Source of the DNA: Stictocephala bisonia
Taxonomy: Eukaryota; Arthropoda; Insecta; Hemiptera; Membracidae
Assembly (NCBI GenBank): GCA_035578905.1
Contig: JAQJVL010000418.1
Span: forward strand, 1 to 64,000
Length of the DNA: 64,000 nt
Direction of reading: 5' to 3'
Shown here piece after piece: positions 1 through 13,411 of the stretch. How positions within the stretch are numbered: the stretch's first letter is position 1; each line of letters begins with the position of its first letter. Below the pieces are notes generated by a model that saw nothing but the letters and a program-made list of their open reading frames with translations, was not told the DNA's origin and did no database searches. A program made the position numbers and the translations under genes.

Positions 1-2922
1 AAATTGAAATATTACCAACTAGTGTTCTTGATTTAAATACTTAAATATTAACAGTTGTTATAAACATTTCAGTAGAACATTTTAATCTGATAATAACTTT
101 AGAACTAAAGAATCAAAAGTATACTAATACTTACTAAATTATTTGTAAAAATACTTTTGATTTTGTGGACGTGTTATCATATGACCAGTCTATTGTAACT
201 GAAACAGTATATGCTTAGTTCTGATGTATTTGTGAAATACTTCAATGGTTGTTTATGCATTTCATTTTGTGTTATTACAATGTTGTATGTTAGACCTAAA
301 TGCTATTTCAAGTTTCAATTAACATTTCTTGTTATAAATGTGCATTTTACTTTTCCAGATAGTTTCTTTGATTTTTTTATAACTTCATGTTTATTGCAAT
401 GGATATAGATTAAAACTAAGTATCTATTCTTGTGGCTTTTCTACTTAGGTAGTTTGTAGTATTTGTTTTCATGTCATAATTTGTTTCATTGTTTTATTTA
501 TTTTAAATATTCAATATTTGTAATACTGGTTGTTTTTATATGGCTATATAATTTTTGTTTTTACAACAACTAAATAGAAAACTCTTAAGATTATATTTTT
601 AAAAACCAATAAGAGGTCTGTGAGTGTTCCATGTTTAGCTGAGCTATGCTTGATCGTGAAGAAATGTTGGTTGTTTTGGGTCTCAGTTTAGCTAAAAATT
701 GTAATAACACTTAAGTTTTTATAAAACATCACTACATATCCGTGAATAATGATTTACAAGTATTCTCCTGTACAAGTTGAACAATTCAGTCCTTTGTTTG
801 TGCAGCAAGACTTGACAACTACATGTCAGGAATCTAGCATAACACTACATAACTACATAACACAAACAGTAAGATATTGGAGGAATAAAAATACCTGGAT
901 TGTTTTCATCTTGAAATATATTAAGACTGCAGGTTTACATACAAACTATTGTTTTTAATTAGACAGTAAAATATTCCTTGAACTATTTTGTTTGTTTGCT
1001 GTTACAGTGGTGCTTGTTGTCTTGCTGGCAACAAAACACTTTAAGTTGTCTTCATTTTTACAAATGGTATTAGCTTGATATCCATACACAAAGCTGGTTA
1101 ACAGCTGGACACCTTACTCGTTGCTCTCAACTCACACACACAGTCATTATTGATGTGATCAAATATGTATTATAAATTGGTTATAAAGTTTAATATTTAG
1201 TAAAACACTGACTTGAAAAATATATGAAATGGAACACAAATAAAAAGGGTTTTGAAGTTAACAGATTTGTAAAATTTACTTTGAACACTTATTTATATTT
1301 TTAAATTAATAAATGAAAATAGAATATGAAAGTTTTTTCAGTTTATATTGTTATATTTGTCTTTCAGTTGTTGAGACAATCAAATTTAATTATAATTATC
1401 AAGTACAAAACTAAGTTCAAGCTTGGTTTGACCAAAAGAAACCAACTCGCAGACCTCTATATATTATTTAAATATGGTATTACAGAAAAACCTCTAACTC
1501 GACAACAGCTGACAGGGTGCAAGTTTAGCTGGCTTTGTAGATCATGTGTATTTTGACTTAAGGACAGCCAAAATGAGCCAAGGCTCGTTGGATATTTGAT
1601 ATTTCTTTGCAGATACAATAACTGATACATATGTAAATGTAAGTAATACATTTATTATGTAACTCAAGTCTGTTGTATATTCATTTACTTTAAACTCCTA
1701 AACTCGACAACCTCTGGGCCCACAAAGTATCAACTTAGTGAGGTTTTACTATTAAATTTATTACTAATCAAAATATTTATAACCCAATAGTAAACTACTA
1801 CTGCTTGATTAACATTTAAATATTAATATAGTTTTTCTATCAAAACTTATGTTTTTATTCTTATTTTTTAAAATTTGGCTCATGTCAGTAAATAATATAA
1901 CAAAATCTATACATTTTTCTATATCATATTTATTTATTATGTACTATCAATAACAGTTTTATGAAAGTAATCCATAATTATCGTTTTGTTTCCTTTTAAA
2001 ACTGATACATGAAAAATGTATTGCTTCAATACCTTCCTCTGGCATTTACAAAACCAAAAATAAATAGAAAATTGTGAAAACCCAAAGTGAAAAATGTTTT
2101 TTTCTTCCTAGATTTCTATTTTGACCATTTACAAAAATTAGTGTAGGACATATTATATGCGTGAAGTAACCTAACGTTATGGTTACAAATTTGTAGTTAA
2201 TATTTAAATGTTTTATCTTATTGTTAATACTTTAATTATGTATATTAAATCAAAGTTGTATTAAAATCACACATAGTTAATTATTATCACTATTGTAAAT
2301 TATTTCTGGTAAAGTTACCATAGAAATTATCCTAAGAAGTTTGTCGTAAATATAGATTCTACTAATTGTGAAATGCTGTTATGTATTATCAGACACTTGT
2401 TATTGTTACCTGTCAAATGGAAAATTAGTCTATTGGAGTATGGATCTGTAGAAGACTAGTTTGTAACAGAATATTCCAAAGATCCACAATGTACCTAAGA
2501 AAAAGGAATGACATTCTGCTTAGTTGCAAGTGTTACTCATGTAACAATCTGGAGTGTAGTTTCCTCAACTACTAATTACTATGCTATAGTCTTCCTTCTG
2601 CTTCTGGAATTGAAATTATTATTACTTAGGCATATTCATGTTATGTAAATTGTGTGTGGTGACATTAAATTGTGTGTATTTTACTTTGTGATTTGTGTTA
2701 AATGTTGATGCATTTAAATTATGAAGACTATTTGTCAAGTTGATCGTATTGTGACATTTATATTTTACCTTAATTAAATGTTCTGCCTTAAATGTCACAT
2801 AAGGGTAGGAGAGCAGTACACCTTGAAATCTAAATTGGAAATAATTACTATTGGTCATCCAACTATATTTTTGACCAGTAAATTTAATTATTAAAAATTA
2901 TGAAAATTTGTACAAAACTAAA
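1..2922. other. AT-rich non-coding DNA, nothing recognised
   Basis: There are only short chance ORFs (under 80 codons) without family motifs. I see no inverted repeat, tandem array or splice-linked coding segment. It could be intergenic or an intron of a neighbouring gene. Confidence 0.5.
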
Positions 2923-3847
2923 CCCTGCGGAACTGGCGCCAAGTCTCACAGACCCGAGCGCTGTTGTAAAGGTTGATGTGGGTGAGTGAAGTGGCCTAAA
3001 GACACTAAATTCATGGTAGCTGCATCCCTCCTCATGTTATCGACTGAGCAGTCGTCATTCCTGCATCCCTTGTGGTTTTTTATTTATTCGCGTTTTCGGT
3101 CTGTCAGGCTTGGCGGTAGTGCAGGCGTTACATTTTTTCACGTTTTTTTTTTTTAATTTATTACATTTAGGTGAATATGTATGCAATTTACAAGCCAAAT
3201 ATGTATTATTTTTGTGAATTATATCTGTTGTTTGAGTTATGATGGCAAGTGAAACAGAAATAGAGAGAATATGAAGGCTTCTGAAGGATGTAGAGAATAA
3301 TATTTCTGAAGAGGAGTTTAACGAATCCGACCAAGAGGAGAAAGATTATATCAATGAATTTGTAAAAAGTTGAAATAAGACAAACCACTAATGTAAAACA
3401 CAGTTTTAAGTTTGTTTGTCTAGGGAATGCCCTTTTTACATGCCTGAATTGTCCAAAAATTGTATTAAATTTTTTAGAGTGAATGTTCATTCCTTGTTTG
3501 GTGCTAGTAAATTTTTGAATTTTTTTTATATAAAATATGAACTATTCTCAATTGTATTCCTTATAACTCATTTTGTATTTGAAAACTTTTGTTTGTATTT
3601 TGTAATGTTTTTTTCAAAAACCGAACATTTTTTGTAAACATTTTAAAAATTGTTTTATTAGAATGTAAAAACAAGGAAATAGTTTTATTTTCTTACATAA
3701 ATATTTTTATTACGAAGCAAAGTTATAGGAGAAAAATCGGCATTAATGTGTTTAGACCAATATCAAACATTTTTAATATTTAATTTTAGGTCTGTGAGAT
3801 TTGGCACCAGTACTCATTTCACAAACCAGGGTGTCAGTGCCGCAGGG
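2923..3847 (+). mobile_element. piggyBac-like deletion derivative
   Basis: The left end CCCTGCGGAACTGGCGCC and the right end (reverse complement CCCTGCGGCACTG) form terminal inverted repeats. A second inverted match lies inside the ends: TCTCACAGACC on the left, and GGTCTGTGAGA near 3789 on the right. The right end is followed by TTAA (3848-3851). The left flank is TAAA, apparently one change from TTAA. From 3238 a degenerate reading frame gives MMASETEIERI and an acidic stretch (EEEFNESDQEEKDY), as at the N terminus of many piggyBac-like transposases, and then breaks. The catalytic core is absent, so the element is dead. TTAA specificity is established for piggyBac; the family call is inference. 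Confidence 0.72.
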
Positions 3848-3851
3848 TTAA

Positions 3852-6390
3852 CATAAAAATGTTTTAAACCTTGGCATAGAATATTGAAGATTACTTCTAC
3901 CTCATATGTTAATAAGACTAAAAAAATCACTAAAATACTTTTATAAGTTGCCTGATAGAAATGTTCTAAATAATTAAACCAACATAAAAACTGCAACAAA
4001 AAGGAATTGAAATAAATTACAGTTCATGGTATAGTACTCTAATGTTAACGATAATCACATGGGCAAGGAAACTGAACGTGAGAAACCAATAGTCAAGACG
4101 TAAGCTAGTCTAGGTGGAAAGCTGTATTAGTCAACTAAGGTTGAATATACTTTTAGGGCATGTATAGAGCATGTAGACCAGAATATGATTAACTAGGCAA
4201 GGCTTTTTACAGTGTCTATTTTTAATTTTTTGTTTGTTATAGATTCTTAAAGATGATCTAGATAATTATTCTGGTTCTATTCAGTTCTACTTTATTTCAA
4301 TTTAAGTTCTGATCATATTATAGTTTGGATAAAATAATATCACAAACAGTGCCTAGCAGTTTCAAGAAATCCTGTAATAAAAACAGTGTTCAAAGTTGAT
4401 CTGGCCGAAATATTTATCATCTCGGCTCTTTGCTATTTGAAACTACTACTATTTGAACTCTTACTATTTGAAACGGTTACTATTTGAAACTCTTTTTATG
4501 TCAAAATATAAAATAGTACAAAATTTAGTCACCACTGTTAAATTTCCCATAGTATATGTGCTGAGGGTTGACATAATGCCACAGTGTAAAATTTTAATCA
4601 TTGATTGTGTTGGTTTCAAGCAATCCTATTAATTCTTATAAAATAGCTCCCATGGTACATAACTATTGTCTTCTAGATTTAAACTTGTCAGTGGATTGTT
4701 TACATTATAATCCTTATTGACCAACAATTTGTATTCATGACGTACATCTTGTTTCAAGGTCAACTTAACAATAACTAACCTACAGTACATCTAGTAGATA
4801 ATAAGTGTACATATTTCTTTTGACAAAGTCAAACCCAAAAGAGATTGATTCATTATATTTTATTTTATCTTATCACAATAATAGGTTCTCAACTGTACAA
4901 AGCATTTTTGCATTCCCTAAAACTTAAAGTTCAATAAAAAAAAGACTGCTGCGACTTATAAATGGCCATTCAAATTATTAATTAGTTGGGATCGGTAGAA
5001 TTTGTTTAACTAACCTTAGATCTGTGGTCAGTGTCACAATGTTTGAGCATAATTTAAATGTAAATTTTCATGGTCACTGCAAGTCCAAATTATTATTTTT
5101 ATAACATTAATTGCAGGTCTAGAGTTTTATAACATTCATTTTTATGTAATAAATTGAAATGTGTTTATCATTTTTGTTGTTGAAACTTAAAATACCAACA
5201 TATTATAATAGTACACGACAAGTTCTTTTGACAGAATTGATAAGAAATAAAAATGTCCTTAAGATTACAAATTCAACAACCAAACTAACACTCTCTAAGA
5301 AAGTTTCTGTGTACTTGTGTAAAAAGGTAATGGTTCAGATGTTTTATTTTAATTTGTCATATGGTTTCATTTTTGTCTGTTAACTTGCATTACTTTACAA
5401 TTTGGGATGACATTTAAAGAGTAATTGCTATATATAACAATAATTTAACAGTTAATTTTTTAACCCTGTGTGTTAAGGCAATACCAGATTTACACTTATG
5501 AATGTGATGTAATTTTAAATTTATATTAAAATCATGTTACACGTTCAGATCATATACCGACCATAAGTACAGGTTGAAAAATCAAGTAATTTATTACATA
5601 ACACTATGTTTTAAAACTAGTTTTCTATGCTTATTTTAAATTTTATGTAGACCTGATGTCAATAGATTACATGTTACATTCTACTGATGTAGTTTTTTTC
5701 CCCTTTCAAAGTAATAAGCCCTTACCTAATTTAATGGAACCACAGTTTGGATGAGCTAGCAATGATGTACCGGTACTACTAATATTTGATGTCCTGAAAT
5801 TCCCACATCTTCCTGGGCTTATTAATATAAACTAATGGGATATTATCATTGTGGGGAGGAGGGGGGTGGATCGTTATATGACAAAAAATGGTAGTTTTGG
5901 GGAAAAATGGGCATTTCATAACCACCCAAAAATAGGGGTTGCACAATTAAAATTTCCAAAAGGAATGCTTATTGAATGGCATGATCCTATATAAACAATT
6001 TTTACAAAATAAGAATAATGTAAATATTTGATAATGTATAATTAAACTGTCCATGAAATGTTTTTTTTTTTAAATGTAAAAAATTTCGTTGTTTTTTGAA
6101 TAAAACAAAAGTTTGAACATAAAATTTGAATAAAACATTGGCAAAAACCCAAATTGTAAACAACTACTGTATAAGATACAGTATAAGTAGTAAGCAGTGT
6201 AAATAAAATGTATGCTTTTATTTAACACAATAAGCAACTAATCCTATATGGATCCCTTTCAATGAAGCACTGAAATTAACATCTCAAATGTAAATGATTC
6301 CCATCTCTCAAAATTATAAAAACATGACAAAATATGATAAAACACGACAAACTAGACCTGATATTAATAATTACTTTAAAATTTGTTTAA
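3852..6390. other. Non-coding, AT-rich; short direct repeats near 4435-4495
   Basis: No gene is recognised. Around 4435-4495 the phrase ACTATTTGAA recurs about four times at 15-20 bp spacing. A poly-G/GGGGTGG patch lies at 5850-5870. The remainder is unremarkable. Confidence 0.4.
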
Positions 6391-6393
6391 CCC

Positions 6394-6812
6394 TCCCGGC
6401 ATTACTTGTCGAAAATTCGACTGCAATTGCAGCGCCCTGAATGATGCCTGTCGATTCATCGACATCAAGCAATCGTAAAGAAACTATAATGTTAACTAGG
6501 TTATTTTGTTGTAATAATACATCGTAATTTGTATGAATTGATGGAGGATATTCTGTTTTATATCACAAGTCTTTGGGTTTCCTCTCTGTTTGTTTGTGAA
6601 ACAAAAAATTAGCTGATTTATACTATGCAGTTGTTGTGTTGACAATCTGTCAATGTTTTAGTAAAACGGTCTGCAGCGTTATTTATTATATTTAGTGCAA
6701 AATGGAAGACGATTTACGTGCTAAATCAAATGATATTAGGGAATTATTACATGAAAATGATAATGACATTGAGTTTTCTAACGATGTTTCTCTACAAGTC
6801 TTCAAATTATAA
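6394..6812 (+). mobile_element. Left end of a second piggyBac-like element
   Basis: TTTAA followed by CCCTCCCGGCATTACTTG resembles a piggyBac-type terminus. It is followed by short palindromes (TCGAAAATTCGA, TGTCGATTCATCGACA). At 6702-6812 a 36-codon ORF, MEDDLRAKSNDIRELLHEND and an acidic tail, looks like the acidic N terminus of a piggyBac-like transposase before it is cut off. I found no matching right terminus. This is a tentative call. Confidence 0.42.
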
Positions 6813-7489
6813 CATATTTGAACTGTTGACAGAGGTAATTTATTTTTATATAAGACTTTTCTAGTTCAGTAAAACGCAGCATATAGCCTACATAGTCCAT
6901 TTTTTACAGATTAGCTTTTTGAGTGTAGTAATAAACGTGATAATGTATATATTTTCTTTTTATGTATAAAATTTACAACAAACCTGCTATCTTGGGTTTT
7001 TATATATGGTAAAATAACTCTTACTAGCATGGTGTAAACTTTGAAAACCAGTTGGAGATTTGATTCTTTACACAATACAATCAAGGATAACATCAACAAT
7101 ATTCAAGATATGTAAACAAAAATATGTTTCTAATATAGCTTATTTTTTCTAGTTTACATTGATATAATGATACTTTAAGGTTTTACTTATTCTTGTGTTT
7201 GCTGTAAATTTTTCTATAAAACGCTGCAAAGTAGCTAAACGAAGCTGGACATTAAGGGGTGGACTACTAGATGCTGGGAGGTTTAATGAAACAACTAATA
7301 ATGAATTACTCAAAGATGAAGGCAAGATGACATAATTTAACATTTAAAAAAATATAAAAACAAAATTTGACACTTGTCTATTAATTTTTGAATAGTGACT
7401 TTCTAACAAAGAAAACAAGTAGAAACACATACCCTACATTTACATAACAAACAACAAAGTAAAAATAGCTGCAACAGTCTGTAATAGTC
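6813..7489. other. Non-coding, no feature recognised
   Basis: Short ORFs on the minus strand at 6911-7099 and 7149-7343 show no family motif. It may be the decayed interior of the piggyBac-like element that starts at 6394, but I cannot show that. Confidence 0.3.
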
Positions 7490-8830
7490 CCTTGTCAATC
7501 GGCAGTATACAGAGTGTTGACTGCCCTTTTTAGCAGTCTAGAGGTTGTATGATGTGTCAATCAGGTCCAGAATAAACCTCCTTCACCCCTGCAATGACCT
7601 ATCATGGGCGGCAAGTTTCTTCCCTAACGATGACGACTTGTCCGATATGGATATTGACGGTAATTACTTCCTACACTGTTGCAGTTGTGACAGATATTCT
7701 GCCAACCAACGCCTTCAGAAATGCTGCTTTAGTTGCTGTCCTCCGACAATGGCCCAATCAGTTGAAGGGTTCAATATATCTGGCTCTGGCAGACAGAGCA
7801 TCTTCTGTGATGAAGTAACATGGTAGGTTCATGAGGGTCAGTGATTAAAAAATGACTTGATAATAGTTAATGTAGTATACATAAATTCAAATTAAGTGCA
7901 GTGAGTGACCGACCTACTGCAAATACATTTACATAATATGATTTTAAATAATACAGTTCAACTACTATTAGTTGTACTTAAAAGTTACATACGAGGGTGA
8001 AGGCTGAGGTGTCACGAGTGCAGTGAGTGGTGGGATTGGAACGTGAAGCGTGCAGGGGTGTCCCCTAGTAGTTAGTATAAATCCTTCAACTCATTGTTTG
8101 TACGTACAAAGTTGGTACCATCGTCTGAAAAAACATTCAGACACAGATCTCGTTTGAAAAATAAAATAAAAAACAACTTTTAAAAGCTGCTTCCTAGCAG
8201 TAACTTTAACTTATAACTAAACTTATAGCGTTTAGTTATAAGTAAACGTTACTTATAACTAAAGATTCTGGTATATACCTTATCAAGTATTTATCTACAA
8301 TATTTACATCACCAAACATTTCGCCCATGCTGTGAGGCTTCTGTGGTTTGACTAGTTCTGGCTGTACTACTTTTGTAGCAAAGCTTACAAGGTCAGCTGT
8401 ACAGCTTTTGACGAGTTTGGTTTTTTGGTTTAATCCAGCTTACATGTAGACTGGCCCACAGTAGCCTACACTAGTAATAGTGAATGGCCAAGATGGTGTG
8501 GTCCTTACAGCTGGAAGTGTACCCATTTCTGGCTGTCCACCTGGTCCTACCTTTGGAACAGGGCACACACTTGATGTTATGCGTCTGGCGAGATTTATTT
8601 TTCCCAAAGGCAACAGTTTTTTTTCTTAATAGCACTTAGCAGCATGTAAATATCAAATTTGTTCATTTCTTGCTATCAATTTCATTAAATGAATGTAAGC
8701 CCTCTGGAAGAACAACAAGATGTTTACAATAAAATACCATGGAGGCAATGCAGAGTGTTCAAGGCGACCTCCAACAAAAAGTAATCCTTCTGCATCAATA
8801 AAGGGCTGCATCGTGAATAGTTGTTTTGTT
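7490..8830 (-). pseudogene. BEL/Pao retrotransposon pol relic (integrase region)
   Basis: On the minus strand, broken frames read in the order expected for a BEL/Pao integrase. At 8700-8815 is MQPFIDAEGLLFVGGRLEHS (pre-integrase zinc region). At 8430-8600 is GTLPAVRTTPSWPFTITSV followed by a YCGPVYM-like core start. At 7545-7800 is a C-terminal segment with RRWLAEYLSQLQQ, and it ends LCILPID at about 7494. Several stops and frameshifts interrupt it. I recognised no flanking LTR. It is an old, immobile copy. Confidence 0.75.
8249..8335. repeat. 87-bp direct repeat, copy 1
   Basis: The segment from TTACTTATAACTAAAGATTC to CGCCCATGCTGTGA recurs with few differences at 9491-9577. It belongs to the BEL/Pao relic. 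An imperfect hairpin (CTTATAACTAAAC with GTTTAGTTATAAG) lies just left of it at about 8210-8245. Confidence 0.8.
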
Positions 8831-8889
8831 CAACTATATAGTAAACAAAACTTCACAAAAGTGCAAGAGCATGAATATATGAGGTAGTA

Positions 8890-8915
8890 AAAAAGTTCCC
8901 GGAATCCATGTCTAG
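8890..8915. repeat. Isolated mariner-type terminus
   Basis: AAAAAAGTTCCCGGAATCC matches the terminal repeat of the mariner at 54168-56068. I see no partner end nearby, so this is probably a remnant. Confidence 0.4.
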
Positions 8916-9490
8916 ACACCCACCTTGGTTTAGAAAATAAATAATTATAGCAATGGGGTGACTTGGTCCCTATGCCAATAAGCAAATAGGGAGAGAAAAT
9001 TAACATTACAAGATGAGTAAATTGAAACAGGAATAGAAGTTAACTGACCTACCTATTGCTGATCAATGAAAAAGTATATGAGTCTAAACAGTTGATTACT
9101 GCTACATAGGAAATTATAACTTTGGAATAAGGTAATAGAAACATATGTTACGTAAAGACTCAATAAAACCTTTTTTTTTTTTCGAGATTACAATATGTGA
9201 TACATTCAATGAAAGATCGACTGCATGAGATTGTTCATAATGAAGCCTTGCATAAGAACCCTGGGATAATTTGCAGCAATGTCTTGTTGGCCATTACCCT
9301 AACTACTAACAATAGGAAAGTTTCATTTTTAAATTCTAGTATAGGCAATAACTCGCCTTAAAACCATGTCCAACCAAAAAGCTGGAACAGGATCTTGCCG
9401 TTGTCTATGACTCTTAGCCACAAACTGTTTACCACAATATTATGCCATCACCAATGGGTGGGTTGATGGGGAAATAAATATTATTAAACA

Positions 9491-9577
9491 TTACTTATAA
9501 CTAAAGATTCTGGTATCAACCTTATCAAGTATTTATCTACAATATTTACATCACCAAACGTTTCGCCCATGCTGTGA
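9491..9577. repeat. 87-bp direct repeat, copy 2
   Basis: Second copy of the segment at 8249-8335, in the same orientation and 1.24 kb away. It suggests a local duplication of BEL/Pao relic sequence, or two copies of the same family. Confidence 0.8.
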
Positions 9578-9599
9578 TGTGGTATCTCTGAGACACTGA

Positions 9600-11690
9600 G
9601 TTATCAACAATAAAACAGTGATTTATTATTGATAACACCTTGACATGGTCATTACCGTAAGCTTTAGTTATTAGTAATGACACTGGCTGCTTAAGCCTAC
9701 GAAATAAAATTATTGAACGTGTTCTATTAAAAATAAGTATGGGTAGGTAGAAAGGATGTCCATAAACAATATTGTATAGCCTCATTTATTCGACGTGAAT
9801 ATTTCGCCACGGCACCTGTGAATATTTCGGAAGGGGGGCTAAAGTCTAATCAAGTCCGTAAAAGCCTACGAGTATTTATTCCCAGTAGCAGCACTGCAGT
9901 CTGCGCTCATCGGTTTCGGCCTCACGAGCAACATATCAAAACTTCACCTGCCTTTTAAAGAAATTCACCAGAGTACCAGTTCATGTGAAAAAGTTTTTCT
10001 AAACTAACGGTAGTTAAATCAAAATTTCGGTCAACTGTGATCCAACATTGACTTAAAACTCTAATGCTACCTTTCATTAAACAAGACCTTTGCACTAGTA
10101 TATCAATGGAATAAGTGATTGAGGAGTTCAAGAACACTGTCTTTCAAACAAAGGTTATTTTTATGATTAACAAAATACCAAGAAAGTGTAATAAGACAAA
10201 TGCAAACCTTATCTATTAAATATATAATGTAAACCAATACATTTGTGCTTTTTTTTCCTTTCATTCGGATATTACCAATGATAAAGCATAAATAAAACTT
10301 AAATGGGTTTGTTATAAAAGTACATATAAACTCATTAGAAAACGTATAGAAACATCTAGGGTTGCCCCAAGGGGGGGGGGCAGCGGGGTGGTCACATGTA
10401 CCTACGATTAGTTGAGTGGTCCTCAGAAAAAGTTGGTATTCAGGCAGTGTTACAAAATTATAAAAAAAAAAAAAAAAACAAAATTCCTTCAGGATTTGAA
10501 TATTTTTCTAAGTTAGTTTACTAATTAGTGTACAGCAAATAGACAATAAATTCTATTTTATGGCTTTATTGATGCCAAGAAATAGAAAGAAAATTCAGCT
10601 TTATTGGGTACATGAAATTAATGGAAGATTAGAAGAATAGAGATTTCATTACACATTTTTAAGTGCCGAGGGAAGACGAGTCTTAAAAAAATCCATATAA
10701 AATACATTTCCCTATATAAAAATATGATAAAATGAGTATTTAAGTACAACATTGTTATGCTAAAAGAGCTAACTGGGTGAAAGCCTTGTTTATGGCATAA
10801 AATTTCATAAAAATATAATTCTTCAGCAAAGGAGTTGGCAGGAGATACTTGGGTACTGGTACCTAAAAAATGGATACGAAGCATTAAATTAAATGGTGAA
10901 GATTAAGAGTATGCAATTAATAGAATTAATTTTAGGCTTTATTTGCAGGTTAACAAATGAAATGTACACTTTAGTAGATATAGAACATTTTATAATTTAA
11001 ATACATTCTGAGGTACTGAATATGAAACAGTGAGACAGTCAATCCACAAAAAAGAAAATTCACAAAAAGAATTACTAAGGAAGTTCATTCGGTTGTGAAT
11101 GGCAAGCTACTGACCGATTTAAAACAAAAGCCGCTGTCCCTGCAGTCATGGCTTAGCTGGGATGTCGCCAGGTCCTGCCATAGACAAAAACAACTGTTTA
11201 TGGCCTGTCTTTTTACAAACCGTCCTCTTTATATCATAGAATAGGTTGTCCAGGCCATAAATAGACCCTCCACCCTACCTTGGACCAGATGTTTTGTTGA
11301 CTTCATTTCATTTCAGCTGATAAATTGAATGATCGCAACATTTGCGCTCTTGGCTCTAAAGGATTATTTTAATTGTACGCAGCTTATGCGGTCACGGCTC
11401 GGTAAGCAAAGTTGTTAGTTTTAATTTTTTTTTAAGATCCTAAGAATTAAGGACATTAAAAAGATATTTGTGTTTGATAAAGTAACCTTGTAATTTTCCT
11501 TATTAATTGCTTGTATAAAGTCAAAGAATCAGGTTTATTTTTTCTAAAAAAAAAACCAACTAATAAATGGAGAAATTTCTTTACTATTGGCGATTCATTC
11601 CAACATAACTCAGACTACACCACATTCAAGGTTTTAGTACAAGGAGGGAGGGGGAGGCGCCAAGACTTCTTTTGCCTTGGGCGCCATCAA
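9600..11690. other. Non-coding, with a poly-G tract
   Basis: No gene is recognised. A G10 run lies at 10371-10380 and an A15 run near 10460. Moderately GC-rich patches at 9790-9940 and 11090-11280 look like decayed repeats of unknown type. Confidence 0.35.
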
Positions 11691-11699
11691 CTAGTATGA

Positions 11700-12118
11700 A
11701 CAATACTACTGTACGTGTATAGGTGGGCGGGTGGGTCAATACTACTGTACGTGTATGGGGGGGGGTCAATACCACTGTACATGTATGGGGGGGCAGGGGA
11801 GTCAATACCTCTGTACGTGTATGGGTAGGCAGGTGGGTCAATACTACTGTACGTGTATGGGGGGCGGGGGAGTCAATACTACTATACGTGTATGGGGGGG
11901 GGGTCAATACCACTGTACATGTATGGGGGGACAGGGGAGTCAATACCTCTGTACGTGTATGGGTAGGCAGGTGGGTCAATACTACTGTACGTGTATGGGG
12001 GGCGGGGGAGTCAATACCACTGTACGTGTATGGGTGGGCGGGTGGGTCAATACTACTGTACGTGTATGGGTGGGCGGGTGGGTCAATACTACTGTACGTG
12101 TATGGGTGGGCGGGTGGG
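11700..12118 (+). repeat. 36-bp GT-rich minisatellite, array 1
   Basis: The unit is about 36 bp (core CAATACTACTGTACGTGTAT plus a GGGTGGGCGGGTGGGT-like spacer), in about 12 imperfect copies. A 138-bp higher-order block is repeated: the ACCACTGTAC variant occurs at 11771 and again at 11909. Because many units are multiples of 3, long periodic ORFs run through on both strands. They are artefacts of the repeat, not genes. Confidence 0.95.
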
Positions 12119-12540
12119 TTATTTTGGATACAATACCCTGAAAACATCATTAGGGATTTATTTTATTTCAAAAGGTTTACGAGGTGATATCCCCAGACCC
12201 TGAGATGACCCCCTCTCTCGTTGGAGGGGGCCAAGGGTGCCATTTTCCTACTGGGATCCTCAAAGATGAGACTCTGTGCATGCCTATGGTGATGACATCA
12301 GGTAAGTAAAAATGTTGTACAATAAGGAATGATAAAAACTCTAAATAGATTTAATGGATGAATTTTATCAAAGATTTACTCTTCACTACTGTATAAACAA
12401 TAACTCTTGTTCAGTTTTTCTTTTAAAAATTAATTAATTGTGAAAATGTTTCATAAACTAACTATCTTAATAAGTTACCCTATTAAGATTACTTTACAGT
12501 ATTAAATAAAACTTTCATACAATGAATTAATACAATCGTT

Positions 12541-12874
12541 CAGGAAATTACTGTATAAGAGTGCTTGAGTCACATGATCACTATCTCCCCTCTCTACAAA
12601 TACATAGAGGGGACATAACATTATTTTTAGGCAATGAATAGTGAATATAATGACAAAATGGGTGGTCTGCTCTCACAACCAAAAAGTGCAGTGAGCAACA
12701 AAACAGCACTCTGATTGGGAAAAACCACACCAATTTTCGTCATTATGGAACAATAGTAATGAACATAGAATGGAACCTGTACATTATATTATTTTCATAT
12801 ACTTTTTACAATAGTAATGTTTTTGGGACGATTACGTCGATTAAAACGGAATATAGGATAACGAGGCTCTACTG
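12541..12874. mobile_element. Tigger/pogo-type MITE, 5'-truncated copy
   Basis: The right end ACGAGGCTCTACTG is followed by target TA. Internal phrases (GTGAGCAACAAAACAGCA, TTTTCGTCAT) match the complete copy at 40898-41532. The left terminus is missing or unrecognisable. Confidence 0.65.
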
Positions 12875-13285
12875 TAATTCAATTCAGGCTTTCACAATGC
12901 TGGCATGCTTCAGATATTTAGTTTCTGTCCTTATGGACTACTTACTCTCTGGCCTCTTTGAAAATACTTGTTCTCCACACAATCTTACTGAATTTGAACT
13001 AATTTTGACATTCATATAGAGTACTGAAAAAAATTTCACAAATAAATGATTTCTGAACATAAAAATGTTTTAAAAGACAATTAAGAGGAATTAATAACCA
13101 CACTTTTTGAAACCATAATAATATATTTCCAAAATCCATAAAAACTTGTATACCAGTGAAAATGGTTCTGATGCTGTCATGGTTTAGTAAATGGTAACCC
13201 ATACCAGTGTTGATTGCAATTTTGATTGGTCAACACCCCCAAAATGAGATTGTTAAAATAAAGAATTCTTCAATGAAAAGTGTGG

Positions 13286-13411
13286 TTACTTCATCAAGGC
13301 ATGGACAACTGCTTTGGCGTTGAGGGACTTCAGATCAGTGTAGGTCTGGCCTGTCCCTACAAAGACAATGGGTTGACCCGTGATGTAGGTCATTGATATG
13401 GCAGCTCCCAC
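13286..13411 (-). CDS. SRPRA: SRPRA terminal exon J (G5) with stop
   Basis: It encodes [20 protein letters not shown], then [20 protein letters not shown], Lys and TAA (13286-13288). GTGQ is the closing (G5) loop conserved in SRP GTPases. The acceptor is TTTGCAG. I could not fix the polyadenylation site. Confidence 0.97.
   Translation of the reverse strand: MGAAISMTYITGQPIVFVGTGQTYTDLKSLNAKAVVHALMK

Noticed and set aside
7545..7826. Plus-strand 93-codon Cys-rich ORF
   Set aside because: It is the shadow of the minus-strand BEL/Pao integrase C-terminal relic.
11626..12203. Overlapping ORFs of 70-174 codons with Cys/Gly or Thr/Val/Pro repeats on both strands
   Set aside because: They are readings of the 36-bp minisatellite, whose period is a multiple of three; open on both strands, no start context or flanking exons.
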